A stretch of 64,000 nucleotides of DNA from Durusdinium trenchii (taxonomy: Eukaryota > Sar > Dinophyceae > Suessiales > Symbiodiniaceae): contig CAXAMN010005335.1 in NCBI GenBank assembly GCA_963970005.1, positions 426,597 to 490,596 on the forward strand, written 5' to 3'. This document shows, one piece after another, positions 34,701 through 43,855 of this stretch. Numbering within the stretch: position 1 is the first letter of the stretch; every line of letters begins with the position of its first letter. The notes under the pieces are model-generated. The model had not been told where the DNA came from. It saw nothing but the letters and a program-made list of their open reading frames with translations, and did not search any database. The position numbers were made by a program, and so were the translations under genes.

Positions 34701-37700
34701 TACCTGAAGATCAAGTTCTCCAACGCCGGGAACCGCATCTCCACCGAACGGGTGGTCTCAGGCCGGTCTCGACCGACTGGTGAACTGGTCGAGTTACCAA
34801 AGCTGAACTGGTTGGAGAGGCAGAGAGAGTCTCCCTACTCCATTCTATTCCAACATCCTTTCATTATGCAAAGCATCTTCACTCCCCTCTGATGTCTTAC
34901 TTTTGATCACGTGTTGACGTCACAAGCTTTTGACGCACTCTTGTGGCCACCAAGAATCTATAAAGTGCTTGAGCATGGCACCCAAAATGAACCGACTCGC
35001 TGCCGCGCATTTGTCAGGAACAGGTATTTGCAACATCTACGAGTTTTTAGCCTACAAACATCCGCATGAGGTGGATGAAGAGGCCCCTTCTCCGACGTGA
35101 GTATCGCGGGCCGGACCGGTGCCTTTTCGGCTAGAAAGCGTGTGGTGGGCTTTCTTGGTCGATCAAGGAATGCTGATGCAACCATTTTTCCCTACAAAGC
35201 GCTTCAAATTCCAGGCCTGTTCACAACTAAGACCCCTTGCTCCGGATCCCAGCACTCGAATGCTGGCATGTGTGACACGAAAAGCCTAACCCAAATAAAA
35301 GAAAGATATCATTAATTCATATTTGGGATTCATTCTATTATTGAATATCTTAAGGAATGAATCCCTGGCCAAAAATATATACTGGAAGAGATTTTATAGC
35401 ACATTTTTGGCCATTATATAATAAGAAATCTATATATTTGTGGGTTGCTATATTCCATGCCTGCGGGTGGGCATGGACAAACTTGGCACCTCCATTATTT
35501 ACAGTAGAATGAATAGATGAATAGGGAGACCTCCTTTGATCTGTGGATTTGCACAGCAGAGGGGTCACAACATGCACCTGGCACCAGGTGCATCAGCTGC
35601 ACAATGAGCGGCCCAAGGCCCGATTTCGTGTCACGGCGAATCGGCTCTCGAAGTTACTTGTACCTCCTGCAGGCAGCACAGTCCAACAACCACAGGCACC
35701 ATTTGACTCCCCCAAACCACAGGCACAGATGGCGAATCGGGAGGGTCTTGGCTACACGAATCACTGCCAGTCTGACCCGCGGTCGTGCGAGGATGCAGGA
35801 CTCATCGCCATGAATGCGCGCCTTGGTTCGGTTTGAGACAGAGGGCGAGGCAGCATGGCATGGAGAAGAACATGATGAGATAATCTGACATAGTATGACA
35901 TGACATGGTATACGGTATACTTTGAATATCTTTGATGATCTTTGCATTACTTTGTGAGAATCCTTTTGCCAAATCAAGATGATTTTGGCTGTTACTCTCT
36001 CTCCGACAATCATGGACAGTGGACAAACCGTTTGTAGAGGAACATTCAGAGAGGGTAGAACATGTGCACACAAGAATCATTTGTATTTGCGAATGCTGCG
36101 GCTCGATGTGTCATGTGTTCGTTCTTTTTGGCCAACACATTGTGCCTGGTGGAACACCGTGTCCACACTGCGGTCTCTCTCGCAGTCCGACCAGACTCTC
36201 CCATCTGACCGAGACCGACGCCGGAAGCCCTCGATGGACTGACTCGGGCGATTTTGGACTCCCTGGAGAGCTAGGCGGAAGAAATGGACTGCCTCTGAGA
36301 ATGGCAATTTCACAATATTTCAGCCATTTCAGGTGGGGGGAAGAGTACTGGAATGGCCAGGCTGTTGGGCTGGTGAGAGTGGCGGTGTTTTTCTCTCAGC
36401 TTAAGCATTGCGAATAACTTCTTCGACCGAACCACTCCAAGCCAGGAGTCCTGGTCCATGGGTCCATTGGTCCATGCGTGCCGAGGACACCGGGCTCCTT
36501 GTGCGAGAAAACCTTGAAGATCTTCTCCGACGCCCGGAGCCTCAGAGGGTCTCTGACGCCCGGAGCATCCGTGCGAGCCGAAGTTCAGCAGCTGTCAGAC
36601 GGCCAGGCCTATGGTGCCCAATGCGCCACCTTCGCCCTCTATGTGCAGCCCTTCGGAGGTGGCGGGGAACGAAGAATTCAGGAAGGTCGATCTCCAAATG
36701 TGGGGTGTGTATATATTTTGATAGGGACCCGCAACCAATGTGTTTGGGAGCTCTCCCTATTTTAATACCCATGTAGGGGCTCTATTGAGTTAGGACTTAA
36801 AGTTCAGGAAGGTTGGATGGAGAAGCTGCTGTGAGAAGCGGCTCATAGGCTCTTGCCGCTCAAGACCGTGGACAGCTGATCCTCTCCCAGTTCTCCTTTG
36901 GATGGGACTCAAGACCGTTTGACCGTTCACAGACCGTGTCTTTCTTTTTCGCTGCCGGTTGGGTGTAGTGTTGATGTGATTTTCTCAACCGTTTTCTTGC
37001 ATAAAGGCATGAGAGAGAGAGAGTGTGTGTGTACTGTACTGGTTACTTGGTATAAGCAGCCAGTTCGTTTTCATGGGGTTAGCTGCAGGTGGATGCCCCT
37101 CCAATCTTCAGCTTGAGATGCCTGAGTAGGATTTTCTCCGAACCCAACCATGGTGCGAAGTTTGGGCGGATTTGACGGAAGACCTGTAAACACGACGACC
37201 TGCTTCACGACCTCTCACCGACGACGAACGGAAGCCGCTTGAGTCATTGAGGCATCTACATCACCGGAGGCGTCACCAAGAAGATGCGTGAGTGGCTGCT
37301 GTCAGAAGGTTCCTTCATGAAGGCCTACTACGACAAAGGCTTGGAATGGACCGGCCGGAGACAGGGGCGGAGACATCTCTGGGGCCTTGGCGGAGGCCTG
37401 GGAACGGGTCTCACCTGAAGTGAAGTTGAGAAACTAGGGGCCCTAGGGGGATTGAATCATAGAGCATTTCCTTTTTTCGGGGGGGGTCCAAAACTGAACA
37501 GAGATCAACTGGAGGAATAGAGAATGCGTAGATTTAGATGAGAATCGATAGCATGAGTTTTCCAGGATGATGTTCAGAACCCAACAACAATCCTGATTCC
37601 GCTTCTTCCAATTGATATACCCAATATACCCTCTAGCTTTAATTACGATACCTGATATCCTCCTGCAGATTAATTAATATGGGCTCTCAAAACTCAAAAC

Positions 37701-38348
37701 CACTCGGTTGTAGAGGACAATTGTCTTTTCAGGGGTCATTTTTAGGGTCCATGTTAGTCTGCAGGTAATGCTCTTCTGCAAGACTTCTAGTCACCTGAAA
37801 AAACGGGGAACAGGTCCGGTCCAAGCAGAGCTCTTCGATTTCACATGATTTACAGTATTCTTTTTAGGGACGTGTCTTTTTTTCATGTCTTTTAGGATCT
37901 TCATCTGGTTTCAGATGATTTCGCTCTTCGATTTCTCCCTCCCTCCTTCAAGCCCGCCTCCCCTGGGTCCTTTTCGTCACCCCCCCAGGCCGCTTGACGC
38001 CGGTGCTGCACCGCGTGCCCTTGATGATCGTCAACAGCGCCCGGGGCCCCCGGAGCGCCAGCGCAGAGTGCGCTTGCGTCAACATATAGATTATATAAAC
38101 AGTATACACATTGCTTCATATGCACATTGTAATGTATAGAAGATCTGTTATCTATCATGTGGGTGTTGGTATGTATAACTGAGCCTTCTCTGTGTTGGTC
38201 TAAAGTCAGGTCTGGGGCAACGCCGGCAGTCGTGGACCCACTTCGTGCCATGGGGTTCGGTGGACCCACCGAGGACGACATGGGGCAACGCGGCGCTCAC
38301 CTGCGTGCTGTGATGCTCTTGAAGTCTGAGGCCAACGGTGACCGGTGA
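28652..38348 (+). CDS. glk: Glucokinase (bacterial-type, ROK/Glk family), multi-exon gene
   Basis: Ten exons align in order with the Escherichia coli-type glucokinase fold, the cytosolic enzyme that makes glucose 6-phosphate from glucose and ATP. Seen: FTNLDWKVNGYELE; VELINDFVAQGYG with the catalytic Asp of the IND block; ACVGAGTG joined to LGQCFL; YPSEG; STERVVSG and GTGICNIYEFLAYKHP; CATFALYVQPFG; GIYITGGVTKKMREWL; YYDKG joined to RLTPVLHRVPLMIVNS; and the terminal GQRGAHLRAVMLL ending in TGA. Nearly all junctions match in phase, and seven of nine donors are GC. Missing: the N-terminal GDxGGT exon, the GGHxDFAP exon carrying the glucose-binding His, a segment before exon 36589, and the NLALK segment before GIYITGG. 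These are either unrecognised micro-exons or losses; the fidelity of what remains favours an active gene. Confidence 0.85.
29340..29560 (-). other. Possible tRNA-like or SINE-like sequence with a pol III B box
   Basis: The minus strand carries GGTTCGATTCC (29502-29492), an exact B-box match, preceded by tRNA-like sequence (CATCGTTTGAGCAAGCAA). The T-stem does not pair, so it is not a functional tRNA. ACCAGTGGGT appears twice downstream and a perfect 16-bp palindrome lies at 29394-29409. A tRNA-derived SINE is one reading. Confidence 0.3.
30209..30271 (+). CDS. glk: Glucokinase exon: catalytic IND block
   Basis: Sixty-three nucleotides, VELINDFVAQGYGMLTLADDE. The Asp of IND is the family's catalytic base. 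Acceptor GGCGATGAG, donor GAG/GCGACC. Confidence 0.85.
30674..30740 (+). CDS. glk: Glucokinase exon: GAGTG phosphate-binding block
   Basis: Encodes VTRLNDVEPEEHGTIACVG then AGTG. Donor GGTACGG/GCGAGG leaves one base, which with GT of the exon at 33419 rebuilds the Gly codon of GTGLGQ. The intron between (30741-33418) holds a separate zinc-finger gene. Confidence 0.85.
31022..31243 (+). CDS. CCCH gene exon 1 (zinc finger)
   Basis: Carries the start codon and the full finger. A GTTTGG donor after ACCAGG gives phase 0; a GA donor slightly upstream would also work. The frame is open to 31435, so a single-exon reading of 137 residues is the alternative. Confidence 0.65.
31022..32116 (+). CDS. CCCH zinc-finger protein nested in a glucokinase intron
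   Basis: Starts at ATG 31022 (MALALSSSSFVGS). Residues about 35-60 form one CCCH finger with exact C-x8-C-x5-C-x3-H spacing (CVFFFSSYGCARGNACRYCH), followed by a basic stretch (RPRKTRRYRTR). Two later exons continue in phase: QRVAELVHKTCPNDLQ and ERLQQEAQRHSYLRRVILSY, ending SLDRLARS-like and a TAG stop at 32114. Single CCCH fingers near the N-terminus followed by a helical region are common in dinoflagellate proteins and probably bind RNA, which would fit post-transcriptional control, but that is inference. The whole gene lies on the same strand inside the 2.68-kb glucokinase intron 30741-33418. Exon joins are inferred from phase only. Confidence 0.65.
31760..31807 (+). CDS. CCCH gene exon 2 (helical region)
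   Basis: Sixteen codons, QRVAELVHKTCPNDLQ. The 3' end falls inside a 19-bp direct repeat shared with the start of exon 3, so the exact splice position is ambiguous without changing the protein. Confidence 0.5.
31803..32007 (+). repeat. Intron bounded by 19-bp direct repeats, with an internal minisatellite
   Basis: TGCAGGAGAGGCTTCAGCA occurs at 31803-31821 and again at 31989-32007, spanning the exon 2/intron and intron/exon 3 borders. Between them are about six units of a 21-bp minisatellite (GTTGGAGGCCATCGCTAGTA). This is the structure expected when an intron arises by insertion with target duplication or by segment duplication. Confidence 0.75.
31994..32116 (+). CDS. CCCH gene exon 3 (helical region, stop)
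   Basis: After a textbook acceptor (CCTTTTTCCTGCAG) it reads ERLQQEAQRHSYLRRVILSY, then LDRLARSTGPASIAGVVFSL and TAG. Whether the stop is used or a donor precedes it is unknown. Confidence 0.5.
   Translation, partial: ERLQQEAQRHSYLRRVILSYLDRLARSTGPASIAGVVFSL
32117..33418. other. Rest of a glucokinase intron
   Basis: A TA run lies at 32410-32428. Short frames (for example VKRRSQLAAECVAGFRRR near 32750) are too weak to annotate. Confidence 0.4.
33419..33484 (+). CDS. glk: Glucokinase exon: LGQ and PSEG block
   Basis: GT completes the Gly codon, then LGQCFLVADQKTGEYRCYPS and EG. The Glu of SEG corresponds to a glucose-binding residue. Donor GAAG/GCGAGG. The following exon with GGHxDF was not identified. 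Confidence 0.8.
33485..34691. other. Glucokinase intron region, one exon missing
   Basis: The conserved GGHxDFAP segment should be encoded here. A weak candidate after CACTGAG at 33695 (GHGTVTFAAW) is not convincing. TA runs lie at 34291-34308. Confidence 0.4.
34692..34761 (+). CDS. glk: Glucokinase exon: STERVVSG block
   Basis: Encodes LLKYLKIKFSNAGNRISTER and VVS. Acceptor AGTACCGCAG, donor TCAG/GCCGGT. The Glu of STERVVSG matches a glucose-binding Glu in the family. The last G joins GA of the next exon to make Gly. Confidence 0.85.
35018..35096 (+). CDS. glk: Glucokinase exon: GTGICNIYEFL block
   Basis: Encodes GTGICNIYEFLAYKHPHEVD, then EEAPSPT, ending at the consensus donor GTGAGTATC. 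Acceptor GCATTTGTCAG. Confidence 0.85.
35588..35664 (+). CDS. Candidate exon, unidentified
   Basis: After GGCACCAG the frame reads VHQLHNERPKARFRVTANRL, then SKLLVPPA, and may end at a GC donor (GCAG/GCAGC). It lies within the glucokinase span but does not resemble that family. Confidence 0.25.
36589..36658 (+). CDS. glk: Glucokinase exon: helix before the second GG motif
   Basis: Encodes QLSDGQAYGAQCATFALYVQ then PFG. The CxxxLxLFVxxFG pattern matches the family. Donor GGAG/GTGGCG. Phase would allow direct joining to exon 37252, but that would skip the usual AGNLALK segment. Confidence 0.65.
36659..37251. other. Glucokinase intron
   Basis: Contains a GA/GT dinucleotide run (37011-37031). 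No NLALK-encoding exon could be found. Confidence 0.4.
37252..37338 (+). CDS. glk: Glucokinase exon: ITGGV block
   Basis: Encodes GIYITGGVTKKMREWLLSEG, then SFMKAYYDK. This is the second glycine-rich nucleotide-binding motif and the DKG helix end. Donor AAAG/GCTTGG joins to exon 37989 and rebuilds DKGRLTP. Confidence 0.9.
37699..37762. mobile_element. Degraded copy of the 10374-10456 foldback family
   Basis: Shares AAAACCACT, GTAGAGGA and the right arm (TAGGGTCCATGTTAGTCT) with the element at 10374-10456; the left inverted arm is lost. Confidence 0.45.
37989..38038 (+). CDS. glk: Glucokinase exon: VPLMIV block
   Basis: Fifty nucleotides, RLTPVLHRVPLMIVNS, after a C-rich acceptor (CACCCCCCCAG). 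Donor AACAGC/GCCCGG, phase 0. Confidence 0.85.
38274..38348 (+). CDS. glk: Glucokinase last exon
   Basis: Encodes DDMGQRGAHLRAVMLLKSEA, then NGDR and TGA. The GxRGAxxxA motif is the usual C-terminal end of Glk enzymes, so the gene ends here. Confidence 0.85.
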   Translation, partial: DDMGQRGAHLRAVMLLKSEANGDR

Positions 38349-39030
38349 GTCCCCCTGGACCGAAAAGCAGCAAGGACCCTGACCGAAAAGCAGTGGTTTG
38401 GAACGAGCAGCCTTGGGAGCTGAACTTGTTGAGATGCTTAAAGGGGTGACGTGGGGGACTGCCGGAAGCCGACTCCGTGAACATGAGGGTCCGGCGTTTT
38501 CTGTGTGAAGACCAAGCTGTGCTGTGGTTTGGTTTTGAAGGATTGATGGGGCCATGGTTTAAGAACTCAGGATTTGATGCAAACTCTCATACTTGAAGCA
38601 CCTTGAAACACTCTCGGCAAAAGGCAATCAAAAGCCCTTGCGCAGGTGGAAGTACAAGCTAGGCGCAACTTGGCTGAATGTGCTGCCATGTCCAACGGCG
38701 AAAGTCACATACCCAGGGCGAGCCTACTGTGAGAACTGCCCAACCAAAATCAGAGGAGTTCTTGGCCAATCCATCCAATCCAGATGACTTAGGAGGACCT
38801 TGCCAAGAAATATCAGATCATTCCCTTTGGGGCATCTCGCTGAAAGACTTCCCCACCACTTGTCCAATCTGTAGGCACGAGCTCAGCTATAACATTTCAA
38901 CCCTTGGACTTGTTGTTTTGGCTCTTAGGGGTATTTTGAGTGACCGTGCCTTTGAAGACGCTGATAGGACTGATCAGGACAGGACGTCTTTGTTGTGGAC
39001 CGGCTGTGATGAGTGAGGGCTCCTTCCCCT
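38349..39030. other. Unassigned sequence
   Basis: An open frame at 38678-39016 includes CPICRHEL, which recalls a RING core, but there is no second Cys/His cluster and no splice support. Confidence 0.35.
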
Positions 39031-39125
39031 GAGAGAGAGAGACAGAGAGGGAGAGAGAGAGAGAGAGAGCGAGCGAGAGCGAGAGCGAGAGCGAGAGCAG
39101 AGCGAGAGCGAGGGAGGGAGAGCGA
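39031..39125 (+). repeat. GA / GAGC microsatellite
   Basis: GAGA run followed by GAGCGAGAGC units. Confidence 0.9.
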
Positions 39126-39300
39126 GGGAGCTTGCGAAGAAGAATGGAAAAGATCCTAATCCAAACCAGATGTAACAGATCGCCCGTGCACCTCTGCCAC
39201 TCGATGATGTGCCAAACGAAGGCACAGCTTTCAACATGTGGCTTTCAATAGAGCCAGTCGGGGTGAAGTTAGAGAGTCGACCTCGGAGAAACAGCCCAAG

Positions 39301-39360
39301 GCCTCTTCGATGCCTTGGATGTGAACAAGGACGGTGTGCTCCTCCTGCCAGAGCTCGAGG
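39301..39360 (+). CDS. EF-hand exon A (complete calcium loop)
   Basis: After CAGCCCAAG the frame reads LFDALDVNKDGVLLLPELE. Loop positions 1, 3, 5 and 12 are Asp, Asn, Asp and Glu. The end is placed at a GC donor, but the frame stays open to a TGA at 39388. Confidence 0.65.
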
Positions 39361-40796
39361 GCCTCTTCGAAATGCCTGGAGACCCATGACCGACATCCGA
39401 TGGACATCTGATCGACCTCGCTTCACATCGGGTCGCAGAGGTCCCCCCTAGAGGTTTTTCGATGGGAGGTGCCTGAAATCCTGCTTCCATGGCGAGCCAC
39501 GCTGAAGAGCGCCCAAAAGCCGCTTGCTATTTTGTTTGCTCCGCCCAGGGCCGGGAACAAGGTCGGTCCGCACAGGCGCATGGCGGTGATGTGTTCCGGG
39601 AGGATCTGACCCCATCTGACCCCTCTGAACAAGTGGCAACTGACCTGGAACAAGTGGGCATTTGTCCCAAGGGATCGCCTGACAAGGCCCAACAAAACCC
39701 TTTGTGGCCGGTTTGCGAAGGATTTTTAGGCTGCAAAAACCAGGTGAAGTGCTCTTTGTAATTGAAGGCTATAGGCCAATGCTTTCACTCGTGGTCTTGC
39801 TTCGCCGCGCAAAAGCGCTGCTGGAGAACTCCGGGTGAAAAAACCATGATGGATTAGGGCAGGCTCAGGGGTTGAATTGCTCTCTTTCGATACGTCACTG
39901 TGGCCTGAAGCCGCCCGGGTCCATGGTTGGTGCATACGCATGAGGGTCCACGACTTGGAGGATCGGATTTGGCACCACCTCACGGTGCCCCAATCGCCGG
40001 ACGCTTGGCACCTCCTGGCGCCCACCTCACGGGAATCGGTACGGGAGGTGTCGACGAAGCCCACCGCCGGGGACGACGTGACCAGGAGCGAGATGGCGCA
40101 GCGGCTGATGGAAGACTTGGACTCCGACAAGAATGGCCCGGGGAATCCGAGTGGGAACCGGGTGAGCACCGGGTGAGCACAAAAAGGGTCATTGCTGCAA
40201 GGGGGTGACCCTGACATCGTGGGACACATGGGGTCGGGTAGATGCAACTATGATTCAGTTCCACAAGGTAGAATCTTCATGCATCACCCCCCCAGGCCTG
40301 GATGGTAGAACCAAAACCTCTGAACACAATATGCGGTTGATTCATCAAGATACTGCGTTTTGCACAGGTCTATGTCTGTGCCAATGGAAGTTGTTTTTTT
40401 TTGTTTAAAGAAGAGAACAGGCAACCTGTTTGCGCGGAATTTGTTGGAACATGAGCCCGTGCGTGGGCACGCGGTTGGTTTTGCAATGGTTGCTGTACCT
40501 CTACTAGTGGAGGCGGAGGTGAAGAGCCACTGATTTGGTTTGCCCACCGTGCTCAAACTAATGCTTCACCGCTTGAGTCCTTGGTGTTGGTTTTGTGGGA
40601 CTATATATATAACATTATATAACTATAATTGTATAAATCAATACATAGATTATATATTTATATAACTATATATAGTCCTGAGCTTTCTCATTATATAAAT
40701 AGATGGTTCATGATTCATGATGGTTCCATGTCCAGGTCGGATCGCTTCCACGCCAACCCGATGCAGGCGTCGTCTCCTTTGCGGAGTTCCTGAAAG
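39301..40796 (+). CDS. EF-hand calcium-binding protein, split gene
   Basis: Two EF-hands are visible. The first lies wholly in exon 39301-39360 (loop DVNKDGVLLLPE). The second is split: exon 40086-40135 ends in DSDKN plus one base, and exon 40767-40796 supplies the rest, giving the loop DSDKNGVVSFAE with acidic or polar residues at positions 1, 3, 5 and 12 and Gly at 6. GC donors recur. Function would be calcium sensing in the cytoplasm or as part of a larger enzyme; other domains were not found. An additional exon must lie between the first and second because phases do not match, and a possible C-terminal exon is at 41336-41412. Confidence 0.7.
40086..40135 (+). CDS. EF-hand exon B (first half of a loop)
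   Basis: Encodes SEMAQRLMEDLDSDKN; donor AATG/GCCCGG leaves G for the Gly at loop position 6. Acceptor ACGTGACCAG. Confidence 0.65.
40767..40796 (+). CDS. EF-hand exon C, 30-nt micro-exon (second half of the loop)
   Basis: Thirty nucleotides encode VVSFAEFLK between AACCCGATGCAG and a GC donor (AAAG/GCGGAG). Joining to exon B gives a canonical EF loop, strong support for both the micro-exon and the GC donor. Confidence 0.65.
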
Positions 40797-41640
40797 GCGG
40801 AGAACGGACATCGGGACATCGGCGAATTGGGCGAAGGGAGGGCGAGTTGGTCAGTTGGGCGAATTTAATTCAACTGACGCGTTCCTTTTTTTCCTCTTCA
40901 TTTTCGGATTCAGAGAAGAGAGAAACAACTCGCCAGTTCCTTCAGACCCACTGGTCTTTTCATCTGGGGTGGGCCAATCTCTAGCAGCACGCTCGTGTGT
41001 CTGATCAACCATTTACCTGGACCTTCCTACTCCTTTGGTCCTCGTTCCGCTCGGCAGAGCGAGCCAGGCTACAACCACCTGCCCTCTCGGATGATCTCGG
41101 TGCCTTGGTAGCGAAGCGCTTGAAGCGAAGGTGGTGAGTGATGCTGAGTGTTTCAGGTTCAGTCAAAGTGCCCTTGGCGTGTGAAAGAACATCGTATAAG
41201 AAAAGGCCAATTGTATCCATGATTGTTCCATGCCGCACTGGAAGTTCTCACAAACTTCATGAAACTTCTGTATAGTCTTTGGTTTCTGGTCTTTTCTGGC
41301 TTTGTGCTGGCTGACGCACGGACAGACTGAGGAGTCTGCCTTCCTGCACGATCCCAACGATCCTCACAAGCAGGCGGTCGACGGCTCCAAGATTCAAAAA
41401 GCCAAGTTGTGAACTCAACTGTGGCTTTCGCCAGCACTTGCATCTATCATCATCACAAAAAGGAGGTCAAAGAGATTACTTTTCGGTTCTTTCCTAGATT
41501 TTTGATTATATATATATATTATATATAAACATTCTATATTCTACTACCATGCTTTTAAACTCTTCCTCCACTCATCTCACCCCAGCCATCCATTCTGCCC
41601 ATGTGCGGAAAACCCGCGACCGGGTCGCCGGTCGTTTCTG
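40797..41640. other. Intronic sequence, AT runs and one exon candidate
   Basis: After GGACAG at 41336 the frame EESAFLHDPNDPHKQAVDG, then SKIQKAKL and TGA (41412), may be a terminal exon of the EF-hand gene or of another gene. A TA run is at 41506-41526. Confidence 0.35.
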
Positions 41641-41643
41641 CAG

Positions 41644-41739
41644 AGGAGCCGCCCATGGAGTCCTCCGAACTGGTCTCTCCGCCCGACCGGGGCAATGACC
41701 CCGACAGCCAGCTGGCCTTGGCCGAGGAGTCGGAGAGTG
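41644..41739 (+). CDS. Candidate exon, unidentified acidic protein
   Basis: Between TCGTTTCTGCAG and a GTTGTG donor: EPPMESSELVSPPDRGNDPD, then SQLALAEESES. Acidic and probably disordered. Family unknown. Confidence 0.4.
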
Positions 41740-42246
41740 GTTGTGACTGTACTCACACGACAGGAGACATTAGTCCAGAAAAGGGATGGATCATGAGACG
41801 TATCTTAGATAGTATCTTAGATAGGACATTTCACGGTCTTCCACGATGTTTCACGTGATGATGATGGTTGATTCCCAGGGTTGATCCGTGTGGTTGGTTG
41901 ATTTTTCCATTGTTCCATGATGTTCCATTGGGAATTGCTTCAAAGAGTCTATGGGATCGTTTCGCCAGTTCTTTGGGGGTGTAGACCTGAGGCCTGATCC
42001 GTTCGCATGTCTCGAGGATGCTCTAGCCTCACACATGAGCACAGTAGCCCAGTTCTACCCAGCTATGAATGGACAGGAACTTTCTCTTGTGGCATGCTAT
42101 TGGTGCGCTCAGGCATCATGAACATGAACCAACCACGAAAAGGAAGACTGAAAGCTAGGTCCGTTCGGTTTGAGCTTTGGTCCTTTGATGGCTGCACTCC
42201 AGGTCACTCGCCTTAAGATTCAGCTAGATTACGGCCATGTCCAGCT

Positions 42247-42340
42247 ACATCGCCTTTTCTTCGCGTGTGCAGGAGCTGCGGAAGTTTCAGAGTAAGGAGA
42301 GGCGCCAGGCCATCGATCCCTTCAAGGACCGACGTGCTGG
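42247..42340 (+). CDS. Candidate exon, unidentified helical protein
   Basis: Frame reads YIAFSSRVQELRKFQSKERR, then QAIDPFKDRRAG, ending near a GTGCCG donor. A second good acceptor (CGCGTGTGCAG) lies inside, so it may start at 42273 instead. Family unknown. Confidence 0.4.
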
Positions 42341-42344
42341 GTGC

Positions 42345-43160
42345 CGTGCTCGGTGGGCAGACATCGGACCATTTGGAACACCATAGGACCATTCGGATTC
42401 AAGAACACCCCAAGCTCCTATTTTTCAAAAGCACTGTGTACGATGGTCAACATTTCTGGATGCATAACTACGTTTGAAGGCGGGAAGGATGGGCGGGCAG
42501 CGTCTTGTAGAGGTAATTGCAAGGAATTCGCACTTGTGGTTCAATACCTCACCACTGTGACCATTTGCAAGAACCACAGGGTTCCTACTAGCGTCGTAGC
42601 TTACTTAGTTGTATAAGATGACCAACCTGGATGTACCCGCTCCCACAGAGGAGATGAGAGCACCGAATCGTTCGCTTTCTCTCGAGCGCGTCGCTGTCTT
42701 CAGCATCTTCCACCTTCCTTTGAAATGTTCGACATTGTTCCAGAAAAAGAATCTGAACTGACCCAGACCATCATAAGTATGGTATAGTCACCGCTCGTGA
42801 CCGACCACCATCTTGGGGTGCTTTTCATGGGAAGTGCCGCGACGCTCAGCGCTCGCGCTCGGCGGCCAGGACTCGCATGCGCCACTCTTCCAGACCAGGC
42901 GGAGACCGGGGATGGCATGGGTCCGTTGGGACGGCCTTGGAGAGGAAGAAGACATATTGTTTTGGATTGGATAGGGACTGCCTTCAAAAGAAGTGGATGT
43001 CTGGACCCACAGCATCTCCCTTCTGTCTCCAATCTCCTTCGCCAGAGCCCCTCTCTGGGGCTCTCAATGTTTGGTGAAAGCGCACCGGGCGGTACGTGGC
43101 AACGGAACTGATCGGAGTGGAGGAACAGCCTAGCAGGCTCAGAAAGCAAAAGCGGGCGCC
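42345..43160. other. Unassigned sequence
   Basis: Overlapping open frames on both strands at 42700-43150 carry no recognisable motif. Confidence 0.4.
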
Positions 43161-43164
43161 TACT

Positions 43165-43310
43165 TTCAAGGGGGGACTGCCTAGCTGGGTAGACTGGGGA
43201 CTGGGGAGGAGCCTAGCTGGGTGGACTGGGGGGCAGGAGGCTAGCTGAGACTGGGGGGGAGGAGCCTAGCTGGGTAGACTGGGGAGGAGCCTAGCTGGGT
43301 AGACTGGGCA
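43165..43310 (+). repeat. GCCTAGCTGGGTAGACTGGGG minisatellite
   Basis: Five or six units of about 22-28 bp with variable G runs. Confidence 0.9.
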
Positions 43311-43789
43311 AGAGTTCATGAAACCATATGACAATCGTCCCAGCGGCCGCTTCTGGCTTCCGGGTCCCGACCGAAAGGTAGTGAGACACGGTTCCCCCGC
43401 ACTTGAAGGATTTCGTGATGTTGGGTGGTGTTGAGCGTGTATCCTTGATTGTGGATGAGGCTCTACAAGCGGCTCTATGACAGCGACCCCGCACGTGAGG
43501 CAGACGGTCGCAGTATCAGCAGATCCGGGAATGTTTCCCACAAAAGAGGGTGATTGGATGGACAAGTACTTGTGCAGTACGTAGTCGATGGTAGATGCTT
43601 TTCAGAGATCCTTTCAGGAGTTGCGAACGGGGCTTGACGTCCCCCACGTCCGTCCCCAGTTCGTCCGAGGACTCCTGGCTTCATCGTGTCTACTGGGTGA
43701 GCAACTCAGGCACGGCTGCAGCGCGGAACGGACCTGGCAGTGAACGGCTGTCGCACCGAAGCCGGTGGGTTTGGGGGGCAACTGGCCGT

Positions 43790-43855
43790 GAACTGGACGG
43801 ACTGAACGAACTGAGCGAACTGAGCGATCTGAACGGACTGAACGGACTGACTGGC
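43790..43855 (+). repeat. CTGAACGGACTGAGCGAA minisatellite
   Basis: Short 8-9-bp units (CTGAACGGA / CTGAGCGAA) in tandem; minus-strand SVRSVRSVR frames are artefacts. Confidence 0.8.

Noticed and set aside
34975..35017. ATG at 34975 (MAPKMNRLAAAHLS) as a gene start
   Set aside because: Homology and phase place the glucokinase acceptor at 35017, so this ATG is inside an intron.
36019..36417. Zinc-ribbon-like frame (CECCGSMC ... CPHCG)
   Set aside because: Cys spacing is irregular, no splice sites fit, and it lies inside the glucokinase span.
38678..39016. RING finger suggested by CPICRHEL
   Set aside because: No second pair of Cys/His ligands at suitable distance and no splice support.
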